DNA from: a virus
Strand: one strand, 5' to 3'
Length of the DNA: 22,419 nt
Virus record (IMG/VR): IMGVR_UViG_3300013123_000041
Span: 1-22,419 of that record
Every line of letters begins with the position of its first letter. Within the stretch, counting starts at the first letter, position 1. The notes beneath the pieces were generated by a model. That model was given only the letters and a program-made list of their open reading frames with translations. It was not told where the DNA came from and made no database searches. The translations under genes and the position numbers were made by a program. Shown here piece by piece: positions 13,425 to 19,557 of the stretch.

Positions 13425-14117
13425 ATGGCGCAAAACGAGCCAGAAATCCCTATCACAAATGGGGACTTGCCCGATGATCCAAAAGATATAAAGGCAAAAA
13501 CAGACCCGGAAGCAGGCGAATCCAAAGCCGACAAGACCGGGGAGGACGATAAGTCCAAGCAAGTCGCTAAGGACAATGAGGGAAGCTCATCTGTCAGCGA
13601 CGAGCAGTATAAAAACCTTGTCGAGGGTTGGAAAGAGGATCGGGAATACTATCAGGGCGAAATCAAAAGGCTTCGCGCGGAGGCTAAAAACCCTAAGTTG
13701 ACCGACAAAGAGGAGGACGAGTTGGAGGGCTTGGAAGAAAACGAACGAGTTGAGAAGCTCATTGAAATCAGAGAGAAACGCAAAAAGGCGGCTGATGAAG
13801 CCGAATTACACGCTGTTAAAAGCGAAATACGTTTCTTTGAGCGAACTGATAAGGAATTTTCCGCTAATAAAAAGGATATTCTCAAAGTCGCTTCTGATTA
13901 TGAGTGTCGCGACCTAAAACAAGCGATTCTCATTTGGCGCGGACTAAACGCCGATAAAGCCAAAAAGGATTCTCAATATCACGATCAGCGCAAGAAAGAA
14001 GCTGACGGCAAGCCCGGTGGACAGGCAGGCGGTAAGCCAGCCGTGAAGCCGTATAACTCCAAAGAAGATAGTAATAAGTCGTTCGGCGACTTCTATCGAG
14101 AGGGAGGAATAAATTAA
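13425..14117 (+). CDS. Putative capsid scaffolding protein
   Basis: Encodes 230 aa directly upstream of the major capsid gene. The N-terminal 60 residues are acidic and disordered (Asp, Glu, Lys, Ser). Residues about 65-140 are charged helices likely to form a coiled coil (EGWKEDREYYQGEIKRLRAE, EEDELEGLEENERVEKL). The C-terminus is Gly/Lys-rich with YNSKEDSNKSFGDFYREGG, the short motif-like tail often used by scaffolds to contact capsid protein. Position, composition and length all fit. A minor virion protein is the alternative. Confidence 0.75.
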   Translation: MAQNEPEIPITNGDLPDDPKDIKAKTDPEAGESKADKTGEDDKSKQVAKDNEGSSSVSDEQYKNLVEGWKEDREYYQGEIKRLRAEAKNPKLTDKEEDELEGLEENERVEKLIEIREKRKKAADEAELHAVKSEIRFFERTDKEFSANKKDILKVASDYECRDLKQAILIWRGLNADKAKKDSQYHDQRKKEADGKPGGQAGGKPAVKPYNSKEDSNKSFGDFYREGGIN

Positions 14118-14139
14118 TTCGTAACTAAATTTCAATCAT

Positions 14140-15105
14140 ATGGCATTTGGAGATTGGGATCAACTGACTTCGATTACACGTGAAAAAGTGTTACCGAAGA
14201 TTGTTGACCAAATTGGAAAGGATCACCCATTGCTAGGAAGATTGTGGGATGGTATTAAACTGTGGAATGGTGGAAAACGCCTTGAAATCCCGGTTAAGTA
14301 TCGCCACAACTCGCAGGGTGGTTCATATTCAGGACTTGATGTTCTGAACACTGGTCAAGAACAGACCAGAACGAGAGCGTTTTTCAATATTAAGCAAATC
14401 TATCAGCCGATAGTTATTGCCAATATTGACTTGGCTATGAACGGAGGAGAAGGTAAGGTTGCTGACCTTATGGAAACCGAAATGGACGAAGCAAAAGAGA
14501 GCTTGACTGACAAGTTTTGTTCTCAGCTTTTCGGCGACGGAACTGGCAACGGCGGTAAGGACATTACCGGACTTAAAGCGGCTATTCAAGACGGCTCTGT
14601 AACTGCAAGTTACGGCGACATCGTTCTTGGAACTTATACTTGGTTCAAAGCCAATTATACCGCTACTGTCGGTAGCCTTATGCTTTCAGACTTCGCTACG
14701 ATGTTTGATAGCTGTGAATCCGGAGCTGATACTCCGAGCATAATCGTTACGACCAAGACGATTAAATCTGCCTATGAAGCTCTGCTTCAAAATCAGGTTC
14801 GTTTCACAATGGTCAATGGTAAAGTTTCAGCCGACGGCGGTATTACGGAACTTGCTTTCCGAACTGTCCCGGTTCTTGCTGACGAATACTGCACCTCCGG
14901 TGATGTGTATTTCATCAACGAGAAATACTTGAAGCTTTATTATATGAAGCACCCGAAATATCCGACCGACGCAAAAGGTTTCGCCGTATCTCCGATGCGC
15001 GAGCCAGTCGATCAGGACGGCGAGGTGGGCTTCATCTTCTCGTATGTTCAGTTGGTTAATAGCCAACCGCGCAGGAGCGGACGCTTAGCTGGTGTAACCG
15101 CGTAG
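14140..15105 (+). CDS. Major capsid protein
   Basis: The 321-aa product sits after the scaffold candidate. It has an N-terminal arm (MAFGDWDQLTSITREKVLPK), a strand-rich region with IPVKYRHNSQGGSYSGLDVL, then TRTRAFFNIKQIYQPIVIAN, a long helix (VADLMETEMDEAKESLTDKF) and later strands ending at RRSGRLAGVTA. The pattern of flexible arm, spine helix, strand clusters and P-domain-like segments is typical of HK97-fold capsid proteins. Roughly hundreds of copies build the head. Codon use here seems less A-rich than in small genes, as expected for a highly expressed protein. I did not identify a subfamily. Confidence 0.9.
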   Translation: MAFGDWDQLTSITREKVLPKIVDQIGKDHPLLGRLWDGIKLWNGGKRLEIPVKYRHNSQGGSYSGLDVLNTGQEQTRTRAFFNIKQIYQPIVIANIDLAMNGGEGKVADLMETEMDEAKESLTDKFCSQLFGDGTGNGGKDITGLKAAIQDGSVTASYGDIVLGTYTWFKANYTATVGSLMLSDFATMFDSCESGADTPSIIVTTKTIKSAYEALLQNQVRFTMVNGKVSADGGITELAFRTVPVLADEYCTSGDVYFINEKYLKLYYMKHPKYPTDAKGFAVSPMREPVDQDGEVGFIFSYVQLVNSQPRRSGRLAGVTA

Positions 15106-15112
15106 TGTTACA

Positions 15113-15138
15113 GGGGATAATTCGGTCGAGTTATCCCT
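15113..15138 (+). other. Hairpin after the major capsid gene
   Basis: GGGGATAA (15113-15120) pairs with TTATCCCT (15131-15138), ending in a G-U pair, around a ten-base loop. The sequence after it (CCTAGCTTTAATC) has no long T-run. It could be a weak terminator or an RNA-stabilising 3' end that favours capsid mRNA. Confidence 0.55.
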
Positions 15139-15173
15139 CCTAGCTTTAATCAATAAATCCAAAGTGTAAAATT

Positions 15174-15431
15174 ATGGCTATTGCAGAATCAAGTCGTATG
15201 AAAACGACATTCGGTAATAAGAAAATTCTCACAATCATTGGAACTTTCGCTTCGGGAGATACTTCCGGAACGATAGAAACTGGACTGGTCGCTATTGACC
15301 ACGTTTCAGCTCAATGGGTTGATCTTCTCGACAAAACAGTCAATCCGACTGTTTCCGGTGGAACTGTAACTTTGACAGTTACTAATCCCGGCGCGACGAA
15401 GATTTGGAGAATGTTTGTTATCGGACACTAA
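15174..15431 (+). CDS. Small beta-rich head protein candidate
   Basis: Encodes 85 aa: KKILTIIGTFASGD, then SGTIETGLVAIDHV, then a linker and VSGGTVTLTVTNPGATKIW before FVIGH. The alternation of Gly/Thr/Val strands and the SGGTVT motif resemble small beta-sandwich proteins that sit beside capsid genes in environmental phages. Capsid decoration or a tail-completion role are both plausible. It begins with an A/T-rich leader without SD. Confidence 0.7.
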   Translation: MAIAESSRMKTTFGNKKILTIIGTFASGDTSGTIETGLVAIDHVSAQWVDLLDKTVNPTVSGGTVTLTVTNPGATKIWRMFVIGH

Positions 15432-15461
15432 ATAGTAATTATTAAATTAAATTCAAATCCT

Positions 15462-15938
15462 ATGGGTGGAGAATTATCACGAGCTACTTCCGTATTGGAC
15501 GGAACTGGACTGCAAGGGGCAAGAAAGCGTCAGGGAATGAATGAATACCTGTTCGCTTATGTTCCTGCCAGCGCCTTGAAAGGCGAGGCTTATGTCGTAA
15601 CCTTTGACGGCGACGAGGAAACTTGTCCTAAGTTGGTTGCGGCGGCGACTGCGGCTTTCTATCAAGAAATCGCTATCGTTCTAGCCGATCAGGGAACTGC
15701 GGCTGGATTCGCTTGGGTTCAGGTAGCAGGAAAAGCAGAGGCTCTCGTCGAGGGAACGACTGACGTTGCCAAAGACGACTTCCTAGAATTGCTCAATACT
15801 GAGAAATCTATGAAGAAAGACGGAACGACTAGAACTGTTAACGCGATTGCTATCGCTTGCGAAGCTCAGGCTTCAAATGCGGACGTGTTGACCGATGTTA
15901 TTCTGTTGGGCGCGAATGTAATCATAGCGGCTTCCTAA
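15462..15938 (+). CDS. Capsid cement/decoration protein candidate
   Basis: Encodes 158 aa downstream of the capsid gene. The N-terminal 25 residues look flexible; the rest is Ala/Val/Thr-rich with strand-like parts (AYVVTFDGDEETCPKL, GFAWVQVAGKAEALVEGTTD, VAKDDFLELLNT) and an apolar end (DVILLGANVIIAAS). The middle (Q-V-x-G-x-A-x-A-L-V-x-G-x-T) recalls DUF2190-like capsid cement proteins. It would attach to the head exterior and stabilise it. The family call is tentative; the gene itself is certain. Confidence 0.72.
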   Translation: MGGELSRATSVLDGTGLQGARKRQGMNEYLFAYVPASALKGEAYVVTFDGDEETCPKLVAAATAAFYQEIAIVLADQGTAAGFAWVQVAGKAEALVEGTTDVAKDDFLELLNTEKSMKKDGTTRTVNAIAIACEAQASNADVLTDVILLGANVIIAAS

Positions 15939-15953
15939 TAGTTGCTCTATAAA

Positions 15954-15981
15954 CAGCCCCTCTTGCTATCTGTGGGGGCTG
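15954..15981 (+). other. Intergenic hairpin before the glycosyltransferase
   Basis: CAGCCCC (15954-15960) pairs perfectly with GGGGCTG (15975-15981) around a 14-base loop. No T-run follows. It separates the head-protein genes from the glycosyltransferase and may tune downstream expression. Confidence 0.5.
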
Positions 15982-16010
15982 GAATGGAGTAATTATTAAA
16001 AATTAAAAAT

Positions 16011-16649
16011 ATGGAGGAAGAAAAACTGTCGGTTTTCCTAGCAATTCCGACAATGGGCGATATTTCCATTCAGTTTATGGAATCAATCGTCAAGATGATC
16101 CTTGAAACTAAGAGAAAATATCCAAGTTGTGAGTTCGAGATCGTGTCGTGTATTCGCAAAATGCACCACCGGGCGCGAACAGAACTAGCGGAAAAGTTTT
16201 TAGAATCAAGTTGCACACATATTCTTTGGGTAGATGATGATAATATTCCGGGAGAAAATGACCTTATCACTTTGCTCGAAGATAATCTGCCTCTTGTTTC
16301 CGGAATCTATTTCAGGCGAGAATATCCGCATAATCCAGTCATTATAATGACGAAGCAGGACGGAATCGGCTCGGAGATACGACCAGACCTCTACGATCCA
16401 GTGAATAGACCTATAATCGACGTTTTCGCGGTAGGAATGGGATTTATGCTCATACAGCGTGAGGCTATGGAGAAGATAAAGGGTGTGGGCGCGTCGATGT
16501 TCGATGTTCGGGGAAATGTTGGGGAAGATGTATGGTTTTGCGCTCAGGCACACGTAGCAGGGATAGCAGTCAAGATAGATCAGAAAGTGGAGGTCGGACA
16601 CTTGGGGGATAGAAAAATGATAAAAGGCGAGAGTTTTTTAATAGGGTAA
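16011..16649 (+). CDS. GT-A (GT2-like) glycosyltransferase
   Basis: Encodes 212 aa. It starts with a Rossmann-like strand (LSVFLAIPTMGDISIQF), then MHHRARTELAEKFL, and THILWVDDDNIPG containing DDD (75-77), the metal- and nucleotide-sugar-binding site. Later VFAVGMGFMLIQREAMEKI, GEDVWF (171-176) and VGHLGD with H197 fit the acceptor side and late metal ligand of GT-A enzymes. It presumably transfers a sugar to a virion protein or host glycan; being among head/tail genes favours virion decoration. Unlike the transferase at 4212 its metal site looks intact. It starts in the ATGGAGG context. Confidence 0.88.
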   Translation: MEEEKLSVFLAIPTMGDISIQFMESIVKMILETKRKYPSCEFEIVSCIRKMHHRARTELAEKFLESSCTHILWVDDDNIPGENDLITLLEDNLPLVSGIYFRREYPHNPVIIMTKQDGIGSEIRPDLYDPVNRPIIDVFAVGMGFMLIQREAMEKIKGVGASMFDVRGNVGEDVWFCAQAHVAGIAVKIDQKVEVGHLGDRKMIKGESFLIG

Positions 16650-16676
16650 TAAACATTAAATATTTTAATCAAACCT

Positions 16677-17189
16677 ATGGCAACAAACATTGTTGACATC
16701 GACCAAATTCCACCGGACATTGACGAAATGGCGGTTGGAACAGTCAGTAACCCTCTCAAAGAGGAGTTCTCACATCCTTACGCAGGGAAAGTTCAGACAA
16801 TCCCGGCGGCGACAGTCAAGGTCAGAACTGTCAAAGTAGAAAAAGAAGTGGAGGAAACCGATAAAGACGGAAAAACTAAGGTTGTTAAAAAGAAAGTCGA
16901 GGAGGAAGTCGAGGACATCGTTCCCGGCAAGAAGCAATTTCCGCTTTATGTAGCTGTTCACTTGGCTAAACACCTTGCAGAACGCATTATCCGGGAGGAG
17001 TTCCGCAATAAAATTGCGACTATCACGGACGTAAAGGAGCGCGAAATCGAATCAGCCAAGCCGATTCCCGACTACAAAGGCAAAATATGGGAAAAAATGA
17101 AAGAACTTTGTGCGACTGATAGCGACTTCTTCGTAGAACCGGAGAATCCCGACGATCAGAACAGCAACAAAAACAAGTTTCTCAAATAG
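16677..17189 (+). CDS. Hypothetical virion-region protein
   Basis: Encodes 170 aa. An acidic N-terminus (IVDIDQIPPDIDEM) precedes a strand-like part with PYAGKVQTIPAATVKVRTVK, a very charged Lys/Glu/Val stretch around residues 56-82 (VEETDKDGKTKVVKKKVEEE), then a helix-rich half (FPLYVAVHLAKHLAERIIRE) and an Asn/Lys tail. It could be a head-tail connector or tail-attached protein by position. No family is recognised. Confidence 0.68.
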   Translation: MATNIVDIDQIPPDIDEMAVGTVSNPLKEEFSHPYAGKVQTIPAATVKVRTVKVEKEVEETDKDGKTKVVKKKVEEEVEDIVPGKKQFPLYVAVHLAKHLAERIIREEFRNKIATITDVKEREIESAKPIPDYKGKIWEKMKELCATDSDFFVEPENPDDQNSNKNKFLK

Positions 17190-17197
17190 CTTTAATA

Positions 17198-17256
17198 CGC
17201 AAGGGTTGCTCCCTTGCGAGAGGGTGTCAGGCTTCCTCCTCCTGCCCCTCTCTCGC
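17198..17256 (+). other. Two overlapping, mutually exclusive hairpins
   Basis: Hairpin 1 is CGCAAGGG (17198-17205) with CCCTTGCG (17211-17218) and a five-base loop. Hairpin 2 is GCGAGAGGG (17216-17224) with CTCTCTCGC (17248-17256), one G-U pair, and contains CAGG/CCTG (17228-17231/17241-17244). They share GCG at 17216-17218, so both cannot be fully formed at once. No T-run follows. The layout suggests an attenuator-like or RNA-processing element in the 97-base gap before 17287. Confidence 0.6.
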
Positions 17257-17286
17257 AGAGGAGTAATCAACTAACTAATCAAAAAT

Positions 17287-17559
17287 ATGGCGACAATAAC
17301 CCAAACAAAGGTAACAGTCGGCGACACAACGACAGAAATATTGGAGGAATCGACTTTCAAGAGGAAACTGATCCGCATTACCAACACTTCCAATGAGGCG
17401 GTGGATGTTAAGTTCGGAGAAGCGGCAGTAGCCGATGAGGGAATCAGAATACCAGCCGGAGAAGCATTCGAGGTCAGAGATGTTGAGGGCTTGACCGCGT
17501 TGGCTATCAATGGAATCTGCGCGAGCGGTGGCAAGGTCGTAACAATTTTCGCGATTTAA
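17287..17559 (+). CDS. Small beta-rich structural protein candidate
   Basis: Encodes 90 aa: Thr/Val strands at the start (ITQTKVTVGDTTTEIL), KLIRITNTSNEAVDVKFG in the middle, then IPAGEAFEVRDVEGLTALAI and a C-terminal GGKVVTIFAI. It looks like a compact beta sandwich, in size like the 85-aa protein at 15174. A virion accessory role is likely from position. Leader A/T-rich, no SD. Confidence 0.68.
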   Translation: MATITQTKVTVGDTTTEILEESTFKRKLIRITNTSNEAVDVKFGEAAVADEGIRIPAGEAFEVRDVEGLTALAINGICASGGKVVTIFAI

Positions 17560-17580
17560 TTCTTAATTTCAAACAAAAAT

Positions 17581-17781
17581 ATGGACGTTGTTCCCGGATA
17601 TAAGACCTACGCAGGGCTTTTGACGCTAGTTTTGACGCTTGGAGCTTCAAAATACCTTAGCGCGGAAGAAATAAATCAGACAGTATTGTTTATCGGTCAG
17701 GTAGTCGGACTGACTGTTACCATTTACGGCTTCATTATGAAGATCGTGAGGAGAATTAAGGAGGCTAATAACCAATACTAA
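17581..17781 (+). CDS. Holin-like membrane protein
   Basis: Encodes 66 aa with two apolar helices: about residues 11-26 (AGLLTLVLTLGASKYL) and 34-55 (TVLFIGQVVGLTVTIYGFIM), separated by a short polar turn (SAEEINQ). It ends in a basic tail (KIVRRIKEANNQY), the charge pattern of many small two-helix holins. A holin would time release of the cytoplasmic GH25 endolysin. It lies next to another one-helix membrane protein, supporting a lysis cassette far from the endolysin gene. A non-lysis membrane role cannot be excluded. Confidence 0.7.
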   Translation: MDVVPGYKTYAGLLTLVLTLGASKYLSAEEINQTVLFIGQVVGLTVTIYGFIMKIVRRIKEANNQY

Positions 17782-17791
17782 TGAACGAAAA

Positions 17792-18121
17792 ATGGAAGCA
17801 TTCGGCGAAATCCTATCAATTATCGGGCAACTGATACCGACAGTCGGTGTCTTATTTCTCGTATATAATCATTTTCGGAATCCGGACATCAAATCGAGCG
17901 CTCGAATCGACAAAATCGAAACGAAATGCCCGATACTCCACCAAAGAGTAGATGAGAAGATGAACGAAATGTATGAGCGGTGGAAAAATATTGAAAACGT
18001 CTTACTACTTTTGAAAGAAAACGACATTAAGCACATTGAATCGGAAATGCGGAGAATGAGCGACGTGCAAACAAGGATATTGACAATTTTAGAAATAAGG
18101 GAAAATCAGAAAGTTTTGTAG
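17792..18121 (+). CDS. Membrane-anchored coiled-coil protein (holin/spanin-like)
   Basis: Encodes 109 aa. Residues about 5-26 form one apolar helix (EILSIIGQLIPTVGVLFLVY), followed by a charged region likely to be a coiled coil (RVDEKMNEMYERWKNIENVL, then HIESEMRRMSDVQTRI). Topology suggests an N-terminal anchor and a soluble helical domain. This recalls lysis accessory proteins next to holins (for example XhlA-like or spanin-like), but the anchor end is reversed from XhlA and the match is only architectural. Confidence 0.7.
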   Translation: MEAFGEILSIIGQLIPTVGVLFLVYNHFRNPDIKSSARIDKIETKCPILHQRVDEKMNEMYERWKNIENVLLLLKENDIKHIESEMRRMSDVQTRILTILEIRENQKVL

Positions 18122-18147
18122 CTTAAAAACTGAATAGGAGGCGTTGA

Positions 18148-18333
18148 ATGGAATACTATTGTCGGAAGAAACAGATCGTTTTATTCGGCAAAAAGGCGCA
18201 AAAGAAGTGCATAAACACCAATTTGCGAAAAAGGGGGAGGGTTTGCCCTCATTTATGCGAAAGGGAGGTGGGAGATGAAGCGAGTGTGTATCCATTGTCA
18301 GAAGCAGTATGGCTGTTACAACCCGGAAAGTAA
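18148..18333 (+). CDS. Small basic Cys-containing protein
   Basis: Encodes 61 aa. It has a strong SD, AGGAGG at 18136-18141, six bases before the ATG, rare in this genome. The N-terminal 45 residues are basic with four Cys (C5, C21, C34 and C38, the last two flanking PHL). The last 20 residues overlap the next gene in another frame and may not be functional. A zinc-binding role is possible. The SD is the best evidence that translation starts here. Confidence 0.5.
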   Translation: MEYYCRKKQIVLFGKKAQKKCINTNLRKRGRVCPHLCEREVGDEASVYPLSEAVWLLQPGK

Positions 18334-18487
18334 GGACTGCGGTCGGTGCGATAATGTATGCTCCACGTCGGAGGACGTATCTCACGGGCTATGCGATCCC
18401 TGTTTTCCAATAGTGAGGGAGTTAAACAGGCAGAAACGCGGAGTTCAAGGACAGCTCTCCGTTACGAGCGAAAAGCAAGCGTGCTAA
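18275..18487 (+). CDS. Cys-rich zinc-binding protein
   Basis: Encodes 70 aa with a strong SD (GGGAGGTG at 18263-18270, six bases before ATG). Cys pairs are C5-IH-C8, then C14, C22-GR-C25, C29, and finally SHGLCDPC with H37, C40 and C43. The SHGxCxxC ending recalls small zinc-ribbon proteins in phage and bacterial genomes. A regulatory or nucleic-acid-binding role is likely, but no target is visible. It overlaps the end of the preceding ORF by 59 bases. Confidence 0.75.
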   Translation: MKRVCIHCQKQYGCYNPESKDCGRCDNVCSTSEDVSHGLCDPCFPIVRELNRQKRGVQGQLSVTSEKQAC

Positions 18488-18535
18488 ACGCAAAGGCAAA
18501 TGTCGCTCTTAAATTAAAAGCTGTCCAATCATTCC

Positions 18536-18596
18536 GTCGGGGAGGGGAAAACAAACAATGCGTGATAACATCACAAATTGTTCCCCTCTCCGGCGA
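18536..18596 (+). other. Multi-tier hairpin upstream of a small membrane gene
   Basis: The 5' arm at 18536-18554 (GTCG, GGGGA, GGGGAA, then CAA) pairs imperfectly with the 3' arm at 18578-18596 (TTG, TTCCCC, TCTCC, GGCGAC), with small bulges. Inside, GTGA/TCAC (18562-18565/18571-18574) forms an inner hairpin. It ends 11 bases before the ATG at 18608, where it could block or expose the initiation region. The preceding bases 18488-18535 hold nothing recognisable. Confidence 0.55.
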
Positions 18597-18607
18597 CCAT
18601 CAAAATT

Positions 18608-18817
18608 ATGGCGAAGAAAAAAGTTTATAAGCGGAAGTTCAAAGACGGCGAACACAATTATCACTTAAAAGCGATAAAGAAGAAAGCCGTCAAAAAGGCA
18701 TTGTCGCAGGTCAAGCCAAAACTGCCGGAACGCAGAAAGCTAGAAATAGTGGACTATGTTCTTATAGTCGTGGCTCTACTTAGCTTGGCATTCGTGATTC
18801 TGCTCAATAATCACTAA
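18608..18817 (+). CDS. Small Lys-rich protein with C-terminal membrane anchor
   Basis: Encodes 69 aa. Residues 1-46 are strongly basic, starting MAKKKVYKRKFKDGEHNYHL and containing KKKAVKKAL; residues about 49-66 are one apolar helix (DYVLIVVALLSLAFVILL) and the end is NNH. A tail-anchored protein with a basic cytoplasmic domain is the likely topology. It could tie DNA to the membrane or belong to the lysis cassette. A 21-base stretch (18680-18700) is identical to one in the peptide gene at 6039 and is in the same reading phase. Confidence 0.7.
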   Translation: MAKKKVYKRKFKDGEHNYHLKAIKKKAVKKALSQVKPKLPERRKLEIVDYVLIVVALLSLAFVILLNNH

Positions 18818-18827
18818 ATCAAACATT

Positions 18828-18980
18828 ATTAGTAGCAACAAAGCAATAATTCTATTCTTGCTGGGAGTGCTGATAGCTGTAATCATAGTGTTTTTAGTCG
18901 GAGTTAAGACAGTTCACGCGTTGAAGAACATAGAAACGAGGTATGATCCGCAGACATTAAAGTATAAAATAACTAAATAA
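18828..18980 (+). CDS. Small membrane protein with an apparent ATT start
   Basis: A 51-codon frame runs to TAA at 18978-18980 and encodes SSNKAIILFLLGVLIAV, an apolar helix continuing IIVFLVGV, then a polar C-terminus (KTVHALKNIETRYDPQTLKY). The frame has no ATG or GTG at the right place. ATT at 18828 falls in the leader context (AAACATT then start) used by ATG starts here, so an AUU start or an ATG-to-ATT change are both possible. A TTG at 18858 would cut the membrane helix. Single-helix topology with a short polar tail would fit a lysis accessory protein. Confidence 0.5.
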   Translation: MSSNKAIILFLLGVLIAVIIVFLVGVKTVHALKNIETRYDPQTLKYKITK

Positions 18981-18993
18981 TCTTAAAAAGTTT

Positions 18994-19554
18994 ATGGAAA
19001 AATTGCAGAAGTTCGGCGTTATCGGAGAAATGACATTCTTTCTCCGCGACAAAGACGGAAATTCCAAAGAGATTTGGAACGAGAATTTCCTCGGAAAGAT
19101 TTTGAGGAAAGCAGGGTTGGAGGCGAGAATCCAGTTTTTGACTGGACAATTCAAGGAGGGAATGGTAACGAGAAACCTTATTACCAACGCCGGATTTGCT
19201 GAAATAGCCAATTTGCTAGGTAATGTTTCTGCCCCGGTAGCTTTCACTTTCCTAGCTGTTGGAACTGGAACGACCCCGGCTGATCCAGCCGATACGGACT
19301 TGGAAGCTGAAATCGTTGATTCAGGACTTGAAAGAGCTGGAGCGACTGTTTCACGTGTTACTACGACCGAAACAAATGACACGTTGCAGTTGACCAACAC
19401 GTGGATCGTGAGCGGTTCTAAGGCGGTAACTGAATGCGGAGCATTTAACGACGACACAGCCGGAATTATGCTCGGACATCAGGTGTTTTCCGCTATCAAC
19501 GTAGAATCAGGAGATTCCTTGCAGATAATTTATAAATTCCAAGTATCAGCTTAA
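18994..19554 (+). CDS. Tail/fibre-region structural protein
   Basis: Encodes 186 aa. After a helical N-terminal part (FLGKILRKAGLEARIQFL) it has VTRNLITNAGFAEIANLLG, then FTFLAVGTGTTPADPADTDL, SGLERAGATVSRVTT and ECGAFNDDTAGIMLGHQVFS. The LAVGTGTTPADPADT segment and following strands recur in phage tail or baseplate proteins of this kind. It probably forms part of the tail tip or a fibre attachment. It is the first of a run of likely fibre genes that reaches the end of the window. Confidence 0.75.
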   Translation: MEKLQKFGVIGEMTFFLRDKDGNSKEIWNENFLGKILRKAGLEARIQFLTGQFKEGMVTRNLITNAGFAEIANLLGNVSAPVAFTFLAVGTGTTPADPADTDLEAEIVDSGLERAGATVSRVTTTETNDTLQLTNTWIVSGSKAVTECGAFNDDTAGIMLGHQVFSAINVESGDSLQIIYKFQVSA

Positions 19555-19557
19555 AGT

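Noticed and set aside
17198-17258. tRNA-like appearance (a seven-base end stem and a GCAAGGG/CCCTTGC arm)
   Set aside because: The closed structure is only about 41 nt, there is no T-loop TTCGA sequence or D-arm, and no anticodon stem can be placed.
18078-18083. TTGACA as a -35 element near the end of the 17792 gene
   Set aside because: There is no -10-like hexamer at suitable spacing; the sequence is also coding.
18358-18630. 90-codon ORF on the + strand
   Set aside because: It overlaps the Cys-rich gene with its strong SD and the hairpin region, and its composition is unlike a real protein.
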